Numbered from the stretch's first letter, positions 22,414-35,045 are shown. The stretch: DNA of 64,000 nucleotides from Anadara kagoshimensis (GCA_021292105.1 CM037862.1:6862765-6926764), one strand, 5' to 3'. The notes: a model not told the origin generated them from the sequence alone. Program-made: numbers and translations.

Positions 22414-23939
22414 TTAATTTCTTGGAGCATTTGGATTTCTTGACATCCATAAAGAAGTATATCCCCTATCCACATTCTCATTCCAATGAGCTACTGCAAG
22501 GTCGGATCTAAACTTGTATTGATCATCACTGAAAGATATTCTCTTGTCCTGAAAAATGTTCATGACGTTATTAAAACTTTCTACGTATGAAGTATCCTTG
22601 GCTAAAACATAATCTCCAGGAGAACTGTAAATGGTAGAATTTTGAATGGCAGATTTCAGCAATTTTATGGCAGTAGAATTTTTCAATACAATTCTTGATG
22701 GTTCGTAATTTGGATCCTGTTTACAGCGAGATGTTATATGGCAATTTGAGTGATTGTTTGAATAATGTTCAACAATATTATCCAATGACTGTTGTAGTTT
22801 AACTGGATCATTTTCACAATTTCTAACAGCCCAATTAAAATGTGTAGCGACTGGTTCTACTTTGTCTGCTAGTTGTTCACTCCATGTTTTACCCTCATGT
22901 TTCATTGCTCCTCGTGAAATATTTGATACCGATTTTTTTACTTTTTTAACTGCATGCCACAAGTCATTTTGGTTCATTGTAAAATTTGTGTCTCTGACAA
23001 ACTTGTTAACTGATATGTTTCTGTCATGTGAGTGGACTTTGATATCTATATTTTCATTATCAAAATGTTATACATCCTCTTAGTGCCCAAAGTTTCATGT
23101 CTTTGAGAAACTGGATCATCAGATTTTGTTATGTGGACGCAATCTAAAACTTTATGACTGTTTTCTCCTAGTGCAACATGAGATGTATCTTTTGCATTTT
23201 TTCGCCACCCATGTGCATCGGTCATTATATTAATCCCATCTAATTCCTCGTAGCTTCCTATTTCTTCCATTCTTGCATCTTGAATTGACTTGATCGTTCT
23301 ATCATTTGCTGCACCCTTATATATTTCAAAAAACTTCTGTCTTCTTTCTCTATTAATACATCCTATCCCGGCGGCAGTTGAAAAGCGGTAATAGTGGATA
23401 GGAAGCATACCACTGCAAAGAAAAGCATGGTTTATTCTGTGATTTAGAAGGTATTCGTCGTTTGGAAGGTATGGTGATGAAGACCATAAATAGGAATGTC
23501 CTTTGTCAGTTGAACACTGTAGTCTTGTGCCCAAGACATGTCCTTTCATTGTCTTTTTTGAAATTTTGAGTTTTCCTTTGCAGATACTTGTATGAGCCTC
23601 ATAAATTTCACCAAAAATATTCAAAGATGACTCTGCAGTCACAAATGCAAGTTGATTAACATCCTTCTTTTGCACTTGGCTGTATGAGCATGGAAATGGA
23701 TGTCCTTGCTCTTCTTCATTCTCATTGTGATGTTGAAGCCAATAATCTAAAAGTTCCTCAATAACTGTTGCATTGTTTGCTGGTTTGTTGTATTTGCTTG
23801 TCAAATGACTTTTTACCAAAAGTATTTTATCTTGTATACTCTTTTTGAAGTCTTCAGCACCTGAAATTTCTATTCTAAAATTTGGAAGACGTTTTCGAGA
23901 TGATTCTTGATTATCACTCATGTTGAAACTATAAGACAA
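22414..23939 (-). pseudogene. Kolobok-like DDE transposase, one frameshift
   Basis: Two abutting minus-strand frames (23939-23046 and 22977-22414) join into a protein of about 500 residues. At about 23060 the frame moves by one base near an ATTTT run. The first part has MTDAHGWRKN and LDCVHITKSDD. The second part, read upstream of its first Met, has HSHDRNISVNKFV, then NQNDLWHAVKKVKK, RCKQDPNYEPS and DTSYVESFNNVMN. The order D...DR...DLWH..KK...ESF matches the catalytic region of Kolobok-type transposases, which cut and paste DNA at TTAA. One shift in an otherwise complete frame means a recent break or a sequencing error. Confidence 0.75.
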
Positions 23940-24379
23940 TGAAGATTTTTTGCGCTAACAATACAGATGTAGGACCCTCATAAGCTATCATTGTGGGGTA
24001 CATAATAGGGGGCATTGATAATTCTCAGAGACACATTTTTATTATTTTTTTAAATCTAACAGTTAAAAAAAATAATAACACATAAAATATAAACAAATTA
24101 AGATATACTTATAATTTATATTGTGATAATTACCTACCAAAGTATAGTAAATATGCATTTAACTTAATTTAATTAAATTTTATAACAGCCCCTCACTTGT
24201 GCCTAAATCTTGTCCTCCTAAACTTTGACACAATAATGTAAAACCCAGAATCTGTACCAGCATATTTCATGATAATGACAGATTGAGATTTTGACCCCAC
24301 TTTCTCTAGAGTTAGGTGGACATGTTAGATAGTTATGCACATGATATCAGACATTATCGGATGGTAAATTTTAATTTTA

Positions 24380-24952
24380 ATGGAGAATGAAGATAAACAG
24401 AAAATAACATTAGAGGTAGATGAAGTACAGTTTGAGACAATCAGGGCTTTATTTAATCACAGTGATTGGGAGTTTTCTCCAATTATTGATACGGAGGAAA
24501 ATGGCGGGAATGTACAAAATCCTAAAATGATTGATAAAGACACACAGACAGATGGCAATTTTGAAGATTTTGATGATTCTGAAGATAATAATTATAGAAT
24601 CGAACAGGATATTACTATAGAGGAATGTATGTATTGTTTATGTAGACCATGTATTACCGATGAGCAAAACCGTCAGTTTTGGTGGGAAAATGATACCCAA
24701 GTCCCACACAGGAGAAATTCATTTTTTAGGAAGGAAAAATATAAAAGATTTTGGACTATGATGCATCATCGTGGTGTTTGGAATGACGAGAGGTATCAGA
24801 TTATGAAAAATGATGCCATGGAACGGGATAGAAGGAGGAAAAAATTTGAATGGCACAAGCGTGATATCATGCCCAAATGTGTTCTGGAGATTGTACGGTT
24901 ATGGTTTCCCAACCCAGTTGGAATACCATATATGGGACATATGTGGGAATAA
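24380..24952 (+). CDS. Second ORF of the Kolobok-like element
   Basis: 190 residues, uninterrupted, transcribed away from the transposase. The first 85 residues are acidic. A cysteine cluster, ECMYCLCRPC, follows, then FWTMMHHRGVWNDERYQIMK and a basic stretch. The end, IMPKCVLEIVRLWFPNP, resembles the end of the P2RX7 cytoplasmic 'ballast' type domain (conserved C, IR/VR and FPxP), which is widespread as stand-alone invertebrate genes. The resemblance is weak and the zinc ligands differ, so this is a hypothesis. It might be a DNA-binding or accessory protein for transposition. Confidence 0.6.
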   Translation: MENEDKQKITLEVDEVQFETIRALFNHSDWEFSPIIDTEENGGNVQNPKMIDKDTQTDGNFEDFDDSEDNNYRIEQDITIEECMYCLCRPCITDEQNRQFWWENDTQVPHRRNSFFRKEKYKRFWTMMHHRGVWNDERYQIMKNDAMERDRRRKKFEWHKRDIMPKCVLEIVRLWFPNPVGIPYMGHMWE

Positions 24953-25528
24953 ACTTGTTTTCTATGACTGTTTGCAATGTGCAATATTTTATGCAAAAAA
25001 ATGCAATGTGTCCAATTGTCCCGCCATTTGTGATTTTGGAGGGAAAGTTACATTATATTAATTTCTGTGACAGAAAATCCCATTTGTATCATAGTAATGT
25101 TAATGGGTGTAGTTACAAGGATCCGTCATATCATATTTTAGAATTAAAAAATGACACAAGACAAAGGTAAGAATATTAATATATCATATACATGCAGATT
25201 GAGTAAAAACACATCCACATGGCAATGTTTACTTCCTGTATAAACATTCACACCCAAAATGTCAATCACAACTTGTTTTCAATTCAAAATGCTGCTGCCT
25301 GGGGATTTTAGCAAGCTAATACAAGAAACATATTTTTTAAATTAAATTTTTGTTTAGGTTTTTATGTTCTTGATTATGAAGCAAAAACCCATGCCAAAAT
25401 TGGTTAATATACATGGTCTTTGTATAGAGGTATTTGAAAATAACTTGCTGAAACATGAATGTGTAAGAAAAATCAAATATCCCACCATGTTTTTCGATTG
25501 GCTGCTATTTATACTCCAGCCATGGCCT

Positions 25529-26030
25529 TTAATAATAAAGAATGATATACTGGTCAATAGATATTTATATAAATATTAATGGCAATATTCTGTTCTTCGT
25601 TATAAATATAAACAAGTGTCTGTGACTATTTGTGAGAGGTACTGTGACGAATGATATATTGCTGAGTTTGTTAGCAAATAAAAAATTAAAGTAGATTTTA
25701 GATGCCATTGTAGAGTCAGTATTCCGTAAATCACTCATGTTTAATATGCTATACTATACTCAAAATTCGCTGCTAGTTTCATTTGAAATTCCTCAAAAAC
25801 TAACGATTACTCCTTTATGATATATATTTCCTTGGCTAAATTTAGTAATTTATTTTTTCGTCCTTTTGGTATCTCTTCAAGATCTTGAAACAAAAGAAAT
25901 TGTTTTACAATTTTGGTCAAAGCACTACTGATCAGAAATTGTATTCCGAAACTGTGGTCCCTTGCTGTAAAAATAAAACTTATATAATAATATGTAATTT
26001 TAATGCAATCATATTTTTCAAATTACAGGT
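25529..26030 (+). promoter_or_regulatory. 5' flank of ASB copy B
   Basis: Starts at the right-hand TTAA and is closely similar to 50528-51034 in front of copy C. It ends in the acceptor ATTACAG at 26028, just before the first ATG. No coding frame. Confidence 0.55.
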
Positions 26031-26394
26031 ATGACACCCTCAGACTTATTGACTTTCATTTACAAAAACACTGATGAAAATGTTATTAAATTGTTCAAGG
26101 AAAATCCAGAATTGATTAGGCTAGAGTTTACATTTGGTAAGTGTTAAAATATGTGGTCTATACTCCACAAATTTCTAAAAATAGATTCAATTTAAGTAAG
26201 ACGTGTTGGAATTAAAATGAAATAATAAGTAACAGTTTTACAACAGTACGTGATCACATCCCTTCATGATCACGATTGAGAAAGTGTTTCGGTTGCTGTT
26301 TCAAGAACCTTTTTTAAGGATTAAATGGTTTACCAGGTTAATCTGCAACTATCAGCATGTAATGTTGTATAGTAGTCTAAAATTGATCAAATGG

Positions 26395-26745
26395 AGATTT
26401 ACGTCACAGTTAAGAAAAATTTACTCATTTCGAGACGTTACCAGTTATAGGTGAAGTAACAGGAATGTTGACCTTTGCAGTGCGCTTAGGGCAATTTGAA
26501 TGGAGGATACTTTAACATGCCACGCCTACTGTGACAGGGGACATCGGTATTTAAGGTCTTCTCGAAAAAACGCTGACATTCATTCTCATTTAAACGTCGA
26601 GTGCTTGAAGAAGGAAGAGACACTAATAAAAACAGACATACTGATCCATGTTTACCTATTTTAGTCTAGGCCAGACCCGGTCGAGGGTTTAACCCATGAC
26701 TTGCCCTATACGGGGCGAACACTTTATTAACTTGCATATGGAAAA
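26395..26745 (-). mobile_element. SINE family 1, near complete
   Basis: Body motifs GAGACGTTACCAGTTATAGG and TGCCACGCCTACTGTGACAG lie on the plus strand. The head at about 26735-26665 (minus) has a tRNA-like arm whose B box has drifted. The copy in unit C (51390-51560) is truncated at the equivalent of 26560, so one deletion or insertion separates the units. Confidence 0.65.
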
Positions 26746-26950
26746 GTATGTTTTTTTTTCATAAGCTTGCGCTTTTAAAGGATGGTTGCTAACACTTAAG
26801 TATAAACAAGATAAGAAACAGAAATCACTCTACAAGATTAATTTCAAAAATTGTAAAAATAATCAAATTTTAATGCCGATTGCTAAGAACTTCTGTTATT
26901 TTTGCATACAAATTTGCTCTTGATGCATGTGTCATGGAGGACACACAAAC

Positions 26951-29726
26951 TAGTGGAGCAGTTAAGCAGAAAAATCTTTCAAATCCGGATACAAGCATGA
27001 AACTGTATAAATGATGCGAATATGTTGTAATTTAGGAAAATTACGATGGCCATTGCAAATTCTAAAATGGCCGCCATTTTTCAAGATGGCGGCCGAAAAA
27101 TCAATATAATTCAAATAAAATGGAATGTAAACATTATTGCTTTCGTCAATAGGGTCAATAATGGCGTTGAACATGCAGTGCAGTGTATTATTCAAAGAAA
27201 GCAAAGAGTATTTGGGTATTTGTTATCTTAATTACCGAAAACATACACTAAAATCTTGTTTTTGTGGTTAAAACTTTGTCATTTCCATAAACCGTCAGTT
27301 TATTTTCAAAATAAAAGTTTCCAGCTTTAACATAACAGATACGCGTCTGTTATACTATGGATTTATTATACAAATTATAATGAGACCAAAGTAATTAATA
27401 AAGACAGCTACATAATGCAGTGCATGGAAGACTAAAGCGGTAGCACTTGCATATCCCACTACATTTACTTTTGCATCCACATTTAATCAATTCCTGACAC
27501 GACACAGCGATCGGTGATAAAGCTGCCCAACATATTTGCCATTTGTCTGTCCTAGTCCATCCTAAATCAGCTAGATTATGTAGCTGAGGACATCGCACAA
27601 TCGACTGCCCAAATACACCCTGCTTGAAAAACAGCACGTTAACAATGTTGCAACTAAGTGCGTCCTGTGTTGGAGGTAAAGCATCATACGGTCTCTGTTT
27701 TCTTGCAAAAAGTGCAAGTCTTGTCATACATCACAACAAATTTCTGAATTTTGCCAAAATCACCTTGATCTATTGATGGTGGATGACAACTGAACTTTGT
27801 AAAGACACCCGATACTTCACTGCAAACATTCCATGATTGCCAGTCGGACTTTTTCCCCTTTCCTCAAAAGCCCGAAACAGTATCACGACCAGTGAATGCA
27901 TAAAAGAGAAGGATACCATTAGTTTTCTGGGGGCCTACTGTTGAACAAATTTGATGCACAGGTATCCATTTTGTTTTGAACTTTTAACCAAACAAGATCC
28001 ACATATGTTGCAGACCTCTATGATGCAAGAATGCGTATAAAGATACCGTTATAACTACAATATCAGTGTCATTTGCTTTTATCATAATGTTTATGTACCC
28101 CGTCATTTTTGCATTCAGTGCATGAACAAAAATTCGTGTATCGGCTTTTTCGTGGTTACATGGACTGAAATCATGAAGAGAAATATTGTGATTGCTCAAC
28201 ACCTGATCCTCTTTTGTAACTAGAACCGTCTTTACAGATTGTATTAAAGCTGCTCTGTCTGCAACTAAATTAAACAACTCTGTTTTATTTTTGCCATCAC
28301 GTAGCTGACTCGACTTCAGTTATATCAATTGCTCCCTCATCGCCTTTGATAACTGCATTAGCTTGCATATGAGCTTGGTCTATAACAATAGCGGACTATT
28401 CACGTTTAGACTTATGAACAATAAATTAAATACTCTTGCTATTTGTGGGTGTTGTTGATTAAGTGTCAACATATCTCTAAGATAAATAGGAAGCCGTCTT
28501 GCATAATTAATATTATTATTATTTGAAAAGAAATAAGGTATCAATTCAGACGATGCACTAAAATAAAGTTGAAAACTTGCCTCTCGAAATGATCTAATGA
28601 ATGCAAGTATGACCAGTTCCATTGTCAATATCAAATACCAGTAATGAAACTGCAAACGCTCGTTTTTGCGTTTTGAACAACATTCATCAAAAGTAATGGA
28701 AATTGTGCCTTCGTTATTGCGGCTTGTTGCGTTACAGAAATCATCATATGCTTGTTTAAAAAGCTTGAAGAGACAATATGCTGTTATTTGGTGCGAAGAC
28801 AAGTTTTGGAAACACTTGATGCAGTTAGAAAAGAATCTGATGTGTCAGATGAAGCTACGCCTGCTTCTTTAATGCCAGATGTCCATCCACTATTTTGAGT
28901 AGATCTCAATGCAGCCATTTCAATATGTAAACCTCCAAACATGAAACAAAGTTATCCTTTTCAAAACTCTTCAGGCCATTGCCATTAGATCTGTTTTACC
29001 AAGGGGTATAATGGCTGATCAGCTGTGACCTCCCACCATCCTTGGCTCAGCTCTCTCGTGCTAGCACATCCTGTCAATTCAGGTGCGAATGTCTAACTTA
29101 TAAAAGAGGGTAAATTAGACATTATTTGGGACACTTATTATATTTATTGAATAAATGTAGCTGACACTGACCTCCATGCTGAGTTTCACGACAGTGGTGA
29201 TACCACTGTGTCCTGGTAATGCTATATCGACCACTCTTAATTTTTACATGACACACATTTAACTACAAACCAACCAAATCTTCTTAGATATGTACTATTT
29301 TGTGTTTTATGTGGTCTTTGTGAACAAAATGTATTGAAACGTTTGTACGTAGAAATCTCACTTTAGAATAAAGAGCTCGTTTACTCTTCATGTTATTAAA
29401 TCAATTATTGGCGGCCATCTTGGATAATTGCGGCCATTTTACAGGATAGATGATTTATAGTGCCTTTATGTCATATTGGTCACGTTTGTAATATTATTTT
29501 CTCAAAATAAAGTAAAAATGCGATTCAATAAAAATAACATATACACACAATATTATTCTACCAACACATGGCGGCCATATTGGATTTTGGCAGCCATTTT
29601 GATTTTTTTGTGTGGCCATCGTTTAATTTGTATTCAGTGACTATAAAACTACCATCATACAAAATTTCATGCTTGTATCCGAATTTGTAAGATTGGCCTG
29701 AAATAAACGTTTTATCTGCCCCACTA
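26951..29726. mobile_element. DNA transposon with TAGTGG ends
   Basis: 2776 bases. The left end TAGTGGAGCAGTTAA and the right end (complement) TAGTGGGGCAGATAA begin inverted repeats. Both arms continue into CGGATACAAGCATGAAA (about 26987 and 29670) and GATGGCC/GGCCGCC motifs (27048-27100, 29565-29620). A third GGCGGCCAT copy lies at about 29412. Unit C lacks this block. No clean target duplication is visible. It encloses the minus-strand PIN-like/cysteine-cluster gene. The superfamily is not recognised. Confidence 0.7.
27395..28802 (-). pseudogene. Decayed gene with PIN-like and CXC-type segments
   Basis: Three minus-strand frames in order. The first (28802-28380) has AFIRSFREASFQLYFSA and YARRLPIYLRDM. 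A short linking stretch at about 28385-28310 has VIDQAHMQANAVIKGDEGA. The second (28277-27984) has CNHEKADTRIFVHA and ANDTDIVVI, typical of a PIN-like nuclease fold. The third (27727-27395) has DKWQICWAALSPIAVSC, then CGCKSKCSGICKC and CTALCSC, a tesmin/CXC-like cysteine cluster. This order is familiar from a multicopy invertebrate gene family of unknown function. Stops and shifts make this copy non-functional. I infer that it belongs to the surrounding transposon. Confidence 0.65.
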
Positions 29727-32700
29727 ACACTTGCATTCTTTAACCATAGTGATGTTAATTGTGTTTACTTAGAAATTGTGTAAGAGTAATAAAGATGCTG
29801 GTCTGTTATTTGTTATTTAAAAAGATATACGAAATAAAAAAATTCTTTTTGTTATTTTTTCTATTTGTTGTAAGAAATGAAAAATGGACATTTTGCATAT
29901 TTAAAATAATAAAAACTATGCAGTGTGTAAAAATGTAATTCTTCCATTATTCAAAAAAAACCCTTTTACTTATAATTGTTGTTACGTTTGAAAGAATATC
30001 ATAAGGGTAAATCATCTGGAAATAAGTTTTAAATATTAATTATATTTATGATTTAGACATATGCATGGAGTTTTAGTTTTATATGATTTCTTAAAACTTT
30101 TCAACAGGGCATTATTAGTCGTGAGCGTATCATGCTCATCTGGGTCTCTAGTTTTATAAAAAAGCTTAACTTATTGCATGACAAACAATCTGTAAATGCA
30201 CCAATTACAGCAAAAATGCCTTTCTGTCATTGAAATATATAGCGAATTTAGAGATGGGTTCAAGTGTCCAGTCGTCCAGTGTTGAAAATAGAAAAAAAAT
30301 TGAATTAAAACCACCAATCAATCATATGGATAAAGTATTACATTCAGTTTTTCATGGTATTTGTGAATTTGATATTTGGGTTACTGAAAATAATAATTAT
30401 ACACTTTCATTTTTGTTATTTTCTATATTTATTTTCAGTATGTTTCTACAAGTACAGATTAGGAAAATCAGTATGCTCTTGTTGTCAGAAATTAGAAACA
30501 TTCCATTCGAAAGATCCTGTAGGCTCACTGGTGACAGAACTATGTTGTTACTTAGACAGAGGATACTGCAAGTGTCTGCAGGAAATGCAAATGTTTGAGA
30601 AATCAGAACAAGAAGACCATTCAGAATATCGTCCAATGTATAAAGTTTGGGATAAGGAAAATGCAAGGGTATCTGTTTTGCACATTGCTTCTGCGTTGGG
30701 GAAGAAGAAACTAGTTAAATTTATTTTTCCTAAAATGACATGCAAATTATACGACTTTTGGGAATTATATCATAATTCAGATTATGCAACTGGAAGTCTG
30801 AAGTTAACTCCCCTTCATGTTGCATTCATTAACAATAGAATGAACATTTTTAAACTCTTAATTAAACGATGTGTTTATTTTCTGTGTGCCAATAGCTATT
30901 TTATTGATAAAGTATCAGAAACGGGATATTCTTCTTATGAGCTTTGCATAACAAGTATTGCTGGATCAAATGCAATCGACTATCTAAATTGCATAATTTC
31001 TCGTTTAAAATGGCCATTTGTTAATCATGACAAAGATCTTGAAGCAAGATCGAATGAAAGTATGAAATGGGCATTGTGTAAAGCGTTACACACCAGAAAT
31101 CATATGAATGTGCATCCTTGCTAGCAGACAATGTAAGAAACTTTTCAATACGTTGGAATAAAGAATGTAAGAAAGCTGCCGATTTTGTTTTAGATTCTGA
31201 TGATGATAGACTCTTCACAATTCTCATGAGTATCAGATCACTGAACTCATCATATTGCCTCAAAAGGTTGATAACAATTGGTAAGTATTTACGGTGATGA
31301 AAATTAATTAGTTTAAGTAGGGGACAGAGCTCACTTCAGACAAGTTGTAACACTGATAAATAGCTATAAATTTTAAATTTAGGGGCTGAGACTTATTACA
31401 GGTGCTACTAGGGCTATTGGGTCCCTGCTTATTTTAATCCCTTCATTTATGTACAGTCCCAAACCAAACGTTCAGGTGGCAGGCAATTAAACCTGACAAA
31501 GTTTGGTGCATGGAAATTGCGAAAAACCAAATTATCTCCTTTTATAAAATGCAAAACACACATATCTGTCTTCGTGCAATAAATGCTCTCATATAAAACG
31601 TTGCCATATTTCAGCGATGAGGTTGTGTTTATATATAATGTGTTATCTGTTCGACAAAATGTATTAAAGGTATGCTTTCCAAATATGTTTACTCAATGTT
31701 TACATGTACTTCTATATCGAGGATGTTTGACAAATTTGGTAAATTTCAAACTAATAACAGCATATAAGTGTGATAATAGCTTTGTAGTTACATATTACGG
31801 AGACACCAGTCAAGTCGTGTTATTAGTCTTGTTACTGTAATCCATGAATTATTATATATTTATATTTTTAGGTAATAAAACATTTATCACAAAACTATAC
31901 AGATCAAAAGGAAATATAAAAAAGATCTTAAGGGTGAGCCAGTTCCTTTTCTGACACAGGCAGTGGTCTCCGGCTCTTCATTGGACATTATTGAAATTCT
32001 TCTGGCACACTGTCAGGAGGATAACTTAAGATGTTACGATGGCTATAGTGCCCTGGATTGGGCCAGTCTTTTGGGTTTTAAAGATGGAGAAAGTGATAAG
32101 ACAAGCAGGAATAGAAGAATCTAATGACAGTCCAGTCCGCCATTGCATGCATATTTGACTTCGGAAACATTGAATCTGATTTGTGTGAATCAGTTAAAAG
32201 ACTTATCATAGGTGGGCAGGATGTTAATGCAGAATCTAACAATGGAATAACCCCTTTTGTAAAAGCTATTGAACTGCAATATAATGGTAATATTAACGGA
32301 TATGCAAGTATTAGAACGTTTACTGCAAATGGCGCAGAACCTTTCAGAGGTATTGGATGCACAATACCTGTTGACCGTCAACTGTTGGTAGAATTTTTAT
32401 ACTGTAATGTAGATGTCTACAACACAATTATGAAACATCATTGTTTAAGCATTTGTTGATTACTCAACAATATGAAGATTTATTTTTATTTTACGATGTG
32501 CCAATACCCTACCACAAAGTTACAAAACGCACTTTCTTTTTTACATGTACATGGATTAACGGCAGATTGTAATGGGTGGGGTTTAAGGTTAAAAACAGAA
32601 ATTGGGGAATTGCTGGATAAACCACAGTCTCTTCTTATTGTTTGTAGAAACCGTCTGAGACGTTTTTTGGAATTAACATTATAGTTTTGTCAACACTTGC

Positions 32701-32771
32701 AATTTACCTAGTAGTATGAAGAACTTCTTTTGCTTGAAAATGAATTGCTTTACCAGGTAACTTCGGATTAA

Positions 32772-34957
32772 ATGCCACTTCTTTATCCAAAAACACTTAA
32801 AAAAACAAGGACTTTAATTTTTCAAAACTCGAATATCAAGAAAAAGGTAGGTGAGGGTTGTGCACAGACAATATTTTTGTAGGGCGAAATTAATGTTTTT
32901 GGGTCAATGGACCAAGAAGTCACTCTAGATTGAACACTGATATATGTTGTAACATTTAACATACACGTATGTTTCGGGATTTATGCCCAAAAGGAATGTT
33001 TTCAGATAGGACATGTTTAACTGAATTTAAAAAAGTAAAGAAAAAAGGCAATAATATTTTAATTAAGAAATTTAACCCCAAAAAAGTGACATGCCTTTTT
33101 CTTCTGTTGTAATTTTAGAATCTAAAAGAAAACAATACATCACTGATTATTTTTTTATATTTGAAATAACAATACAACTTTGTGAAATAAACCTGTTCTA
33201 TCGTTGGCCATTATATCTCTGATTCATCCTAAGATTTATTGGCTCACCTGGCCAAAGGTAATTTGAGCTTATGGCATAGAGAATGTTTATAAAAATAACA
33301 AACCTTCATTACTCTAAGATAAAATTTTACATATAATCAAGATATAACAATTTTAGCTGATTTCATTAATAAGGTGATGACCATTTACTGTGACCTTGGT
33401 TTCATGTAGAAAACGATCATGTGATCTTATGACATTGTGCAGTTGGTGTGTGCTTTTCAACGTCTATTTTGATTTCTCTTCTGATAAAACTGGACAGATT
33501 TCAATGGAACTTGATTAAAGTAAAAACTCTAGAAACTGGCGAATTCAGTTAAGCACGTGAACTTCCGCCAGATGAGATCTGGTGATCCTCCTGACGGGTT
33601 AGCGACTTTTGCTTAGCTAGGCTAACTACACCCGTCGTATGTAAAATGAAAACGAGAAAGATAGAAACATGGAAATATGAGATGAGACGTCAACCGAATT
33701 CAAGATACTTTTGGATACAGTCTAATTAAAAATAATAGTGTGATGATTACCATAAAAGCTTCAAGGTCTTGATTTGGACAAGTTTCCAATACTCAATATG
33801 AGTCAATTTATTTACAAGCAAGCATTTTACTGCAACCAATTCAACCGTTGTGGACTGCAAATCACTGTAATTTGAAAGCGTGATTCCGGACCTGATGTAG
33901 CAGTGTCCGTATCACAAGTGGAGTGATTTGTTGCTTCAACCATAGCAATACCCGCTGTATGTTTTCCCACAATGGATGTTATTCGTATGATGTATGTATT
34001 TTTATAAAATGTAAAGACACATAATATTGCTTTTTTCATACTTAGGGTTGAAGGATCGCATCTTATCTGCTCTGGAGTAAGGATGCATATTTTATAAACA
34101 TTTGCACTGGCATTACGAAATATTTAAACACTGATTTCTGCATGAAACCTTGAAATCAAAAACAAACATTCTAATCCATATCCGAATCAAAATCCAAAAG
34201 CAAAGTGAAAACTTTAAAACTTACAAATTAGGCGAAGCATGTTAATTTTCACCAGGGAAGTGAGACCGGTTGCTCCAGAAGGGAAAGCATATCATGTTTA
34301 GCTAGCTACCACTGCGATGCGTATAATCAAACTGATTGAAAGGAACATGGATTTATGAGACGTTGACAATGTAACAGTTTGGCAGTTCCAAGGATTGAAC
34401 CCGGTTTAGCTGTCGGTATTTCCTTTCCGTTTTCCATTTTAAGGGATTTAAGTTCGCAAGATGATGTGTCTGTTGTCGCAAGATCGGGGTTTCCAGGCCT
34501 CCGATCCTTAAGATAGCTATGATATTCTACGGTTTACTGTTGCATAAATTGGTTTGAAACTAATAATTTTGTTATAAATTATTAAAACTAAACGCAGAGA
34601 CACGCAAACCATATGCCATCTTCGGTATTCAAATTTAAATTATAGTGTTATTAAATCATTTGGATCTGGTAAAACTTCTGATGTGTGTACACAGGCGAAT
34701 TTTGCATTCATAATAAAATAGTATATTGGTGTTAATATTTTATCTACAATAACCGCAATATACTGTTCTTCATTATAAATCAACACCTTGTCTGTGGCTA
34801 TATAGAAGAGCTTCTCTGACGGATGATATATTGCGGATTTTTTTGTCAAACATGCTGTAAATTTTTTATGTCTTTGTAGAATCAGAAATCTGAAAATCAC
34901 TCATATTTAATGCAATCATTTGGTTTTCAACTGTTTAACTCTGAGACCTTCAGAGTT
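32772..34957 (+). other. 3' flank of ASB copy B
   Basis: Aligns almost base for base with 13035-15220, including AATAAA at 33186-33191 and two GTTTAGCTAGCTA repeats (33550-33635, 34243-34320). Nothing else is supported. Confidence 0.55.
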
Positions 34958-35045
34958 ATAACCTTCATTTACACAAGCATTAAAAAAGATGTTATTAACT
35001 TGTTTAAGCGAAATTCAGACTTGATAAGGCTACAATTCACATTTG
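34958..35045 (+). pseudogene. Extra ASB first exon, second copy
   Basis: Same degenerate exon as at 15221, but the start is ATA and the donor has changed to GTACTG. This copy is unlikely to be used. Confidence 0.5.

Larger units (their letters stand above)
21977..25528. mobile_element. Kolobok-like TTAA transposon, two divergent ORFs
   Basis: 3552 bases flanked by TTAA (21973-21976, 25529-25532). The ends AGGCCGAGGCT and AGCCATGGCCT are short imperfect inverted repeats. A perfect subterminal inverted pair, TAAACATTGCCATGTG, lies at 22085-22100 and 25216-25231. The unit C counterpart at 50521-50545 is empty with one TTAA (50528-50531). It carries a minus-strand transposase and a plus-strand second ORF with a shared upstream region (23940-24379). 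TTAA targets are typical of Kolobok and piggyBac; the transposase motifs fit Kolobok better. Confidence 0.85.
26031..32771 (+). pseudogene. ASB-like gene copy B, disrupted mosaic
   Basis: Exons homologous to copy A: 26031-26136, 30439-31280 and 31872-32771, with splice sites and phase kept. Intron 1 is swollen to 4.3 kb by a SINE and a transposon. Exon 1 and the first half of exon 2 resemble copy C; from about 31000 onward the gene resembles copy A at nearly every base. A two-base insertion near 31089 ends the exon 2 frame, and exon 3 carries about ten one- or two-base indels relative to copy A. These scramble the ankyrin and SOCS-box frames. It is either a recent pseudogene or a real gene hidden by consensus errors. 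Confidence 0.8.

Noticed and set aside
24877-25170. 97-codon plus-strand frame overlapping the end of the second Kolobok ORF
   Set aside because: It overlaps the better-supported ORF in another frame, and its low-complexity tail shows no motif.
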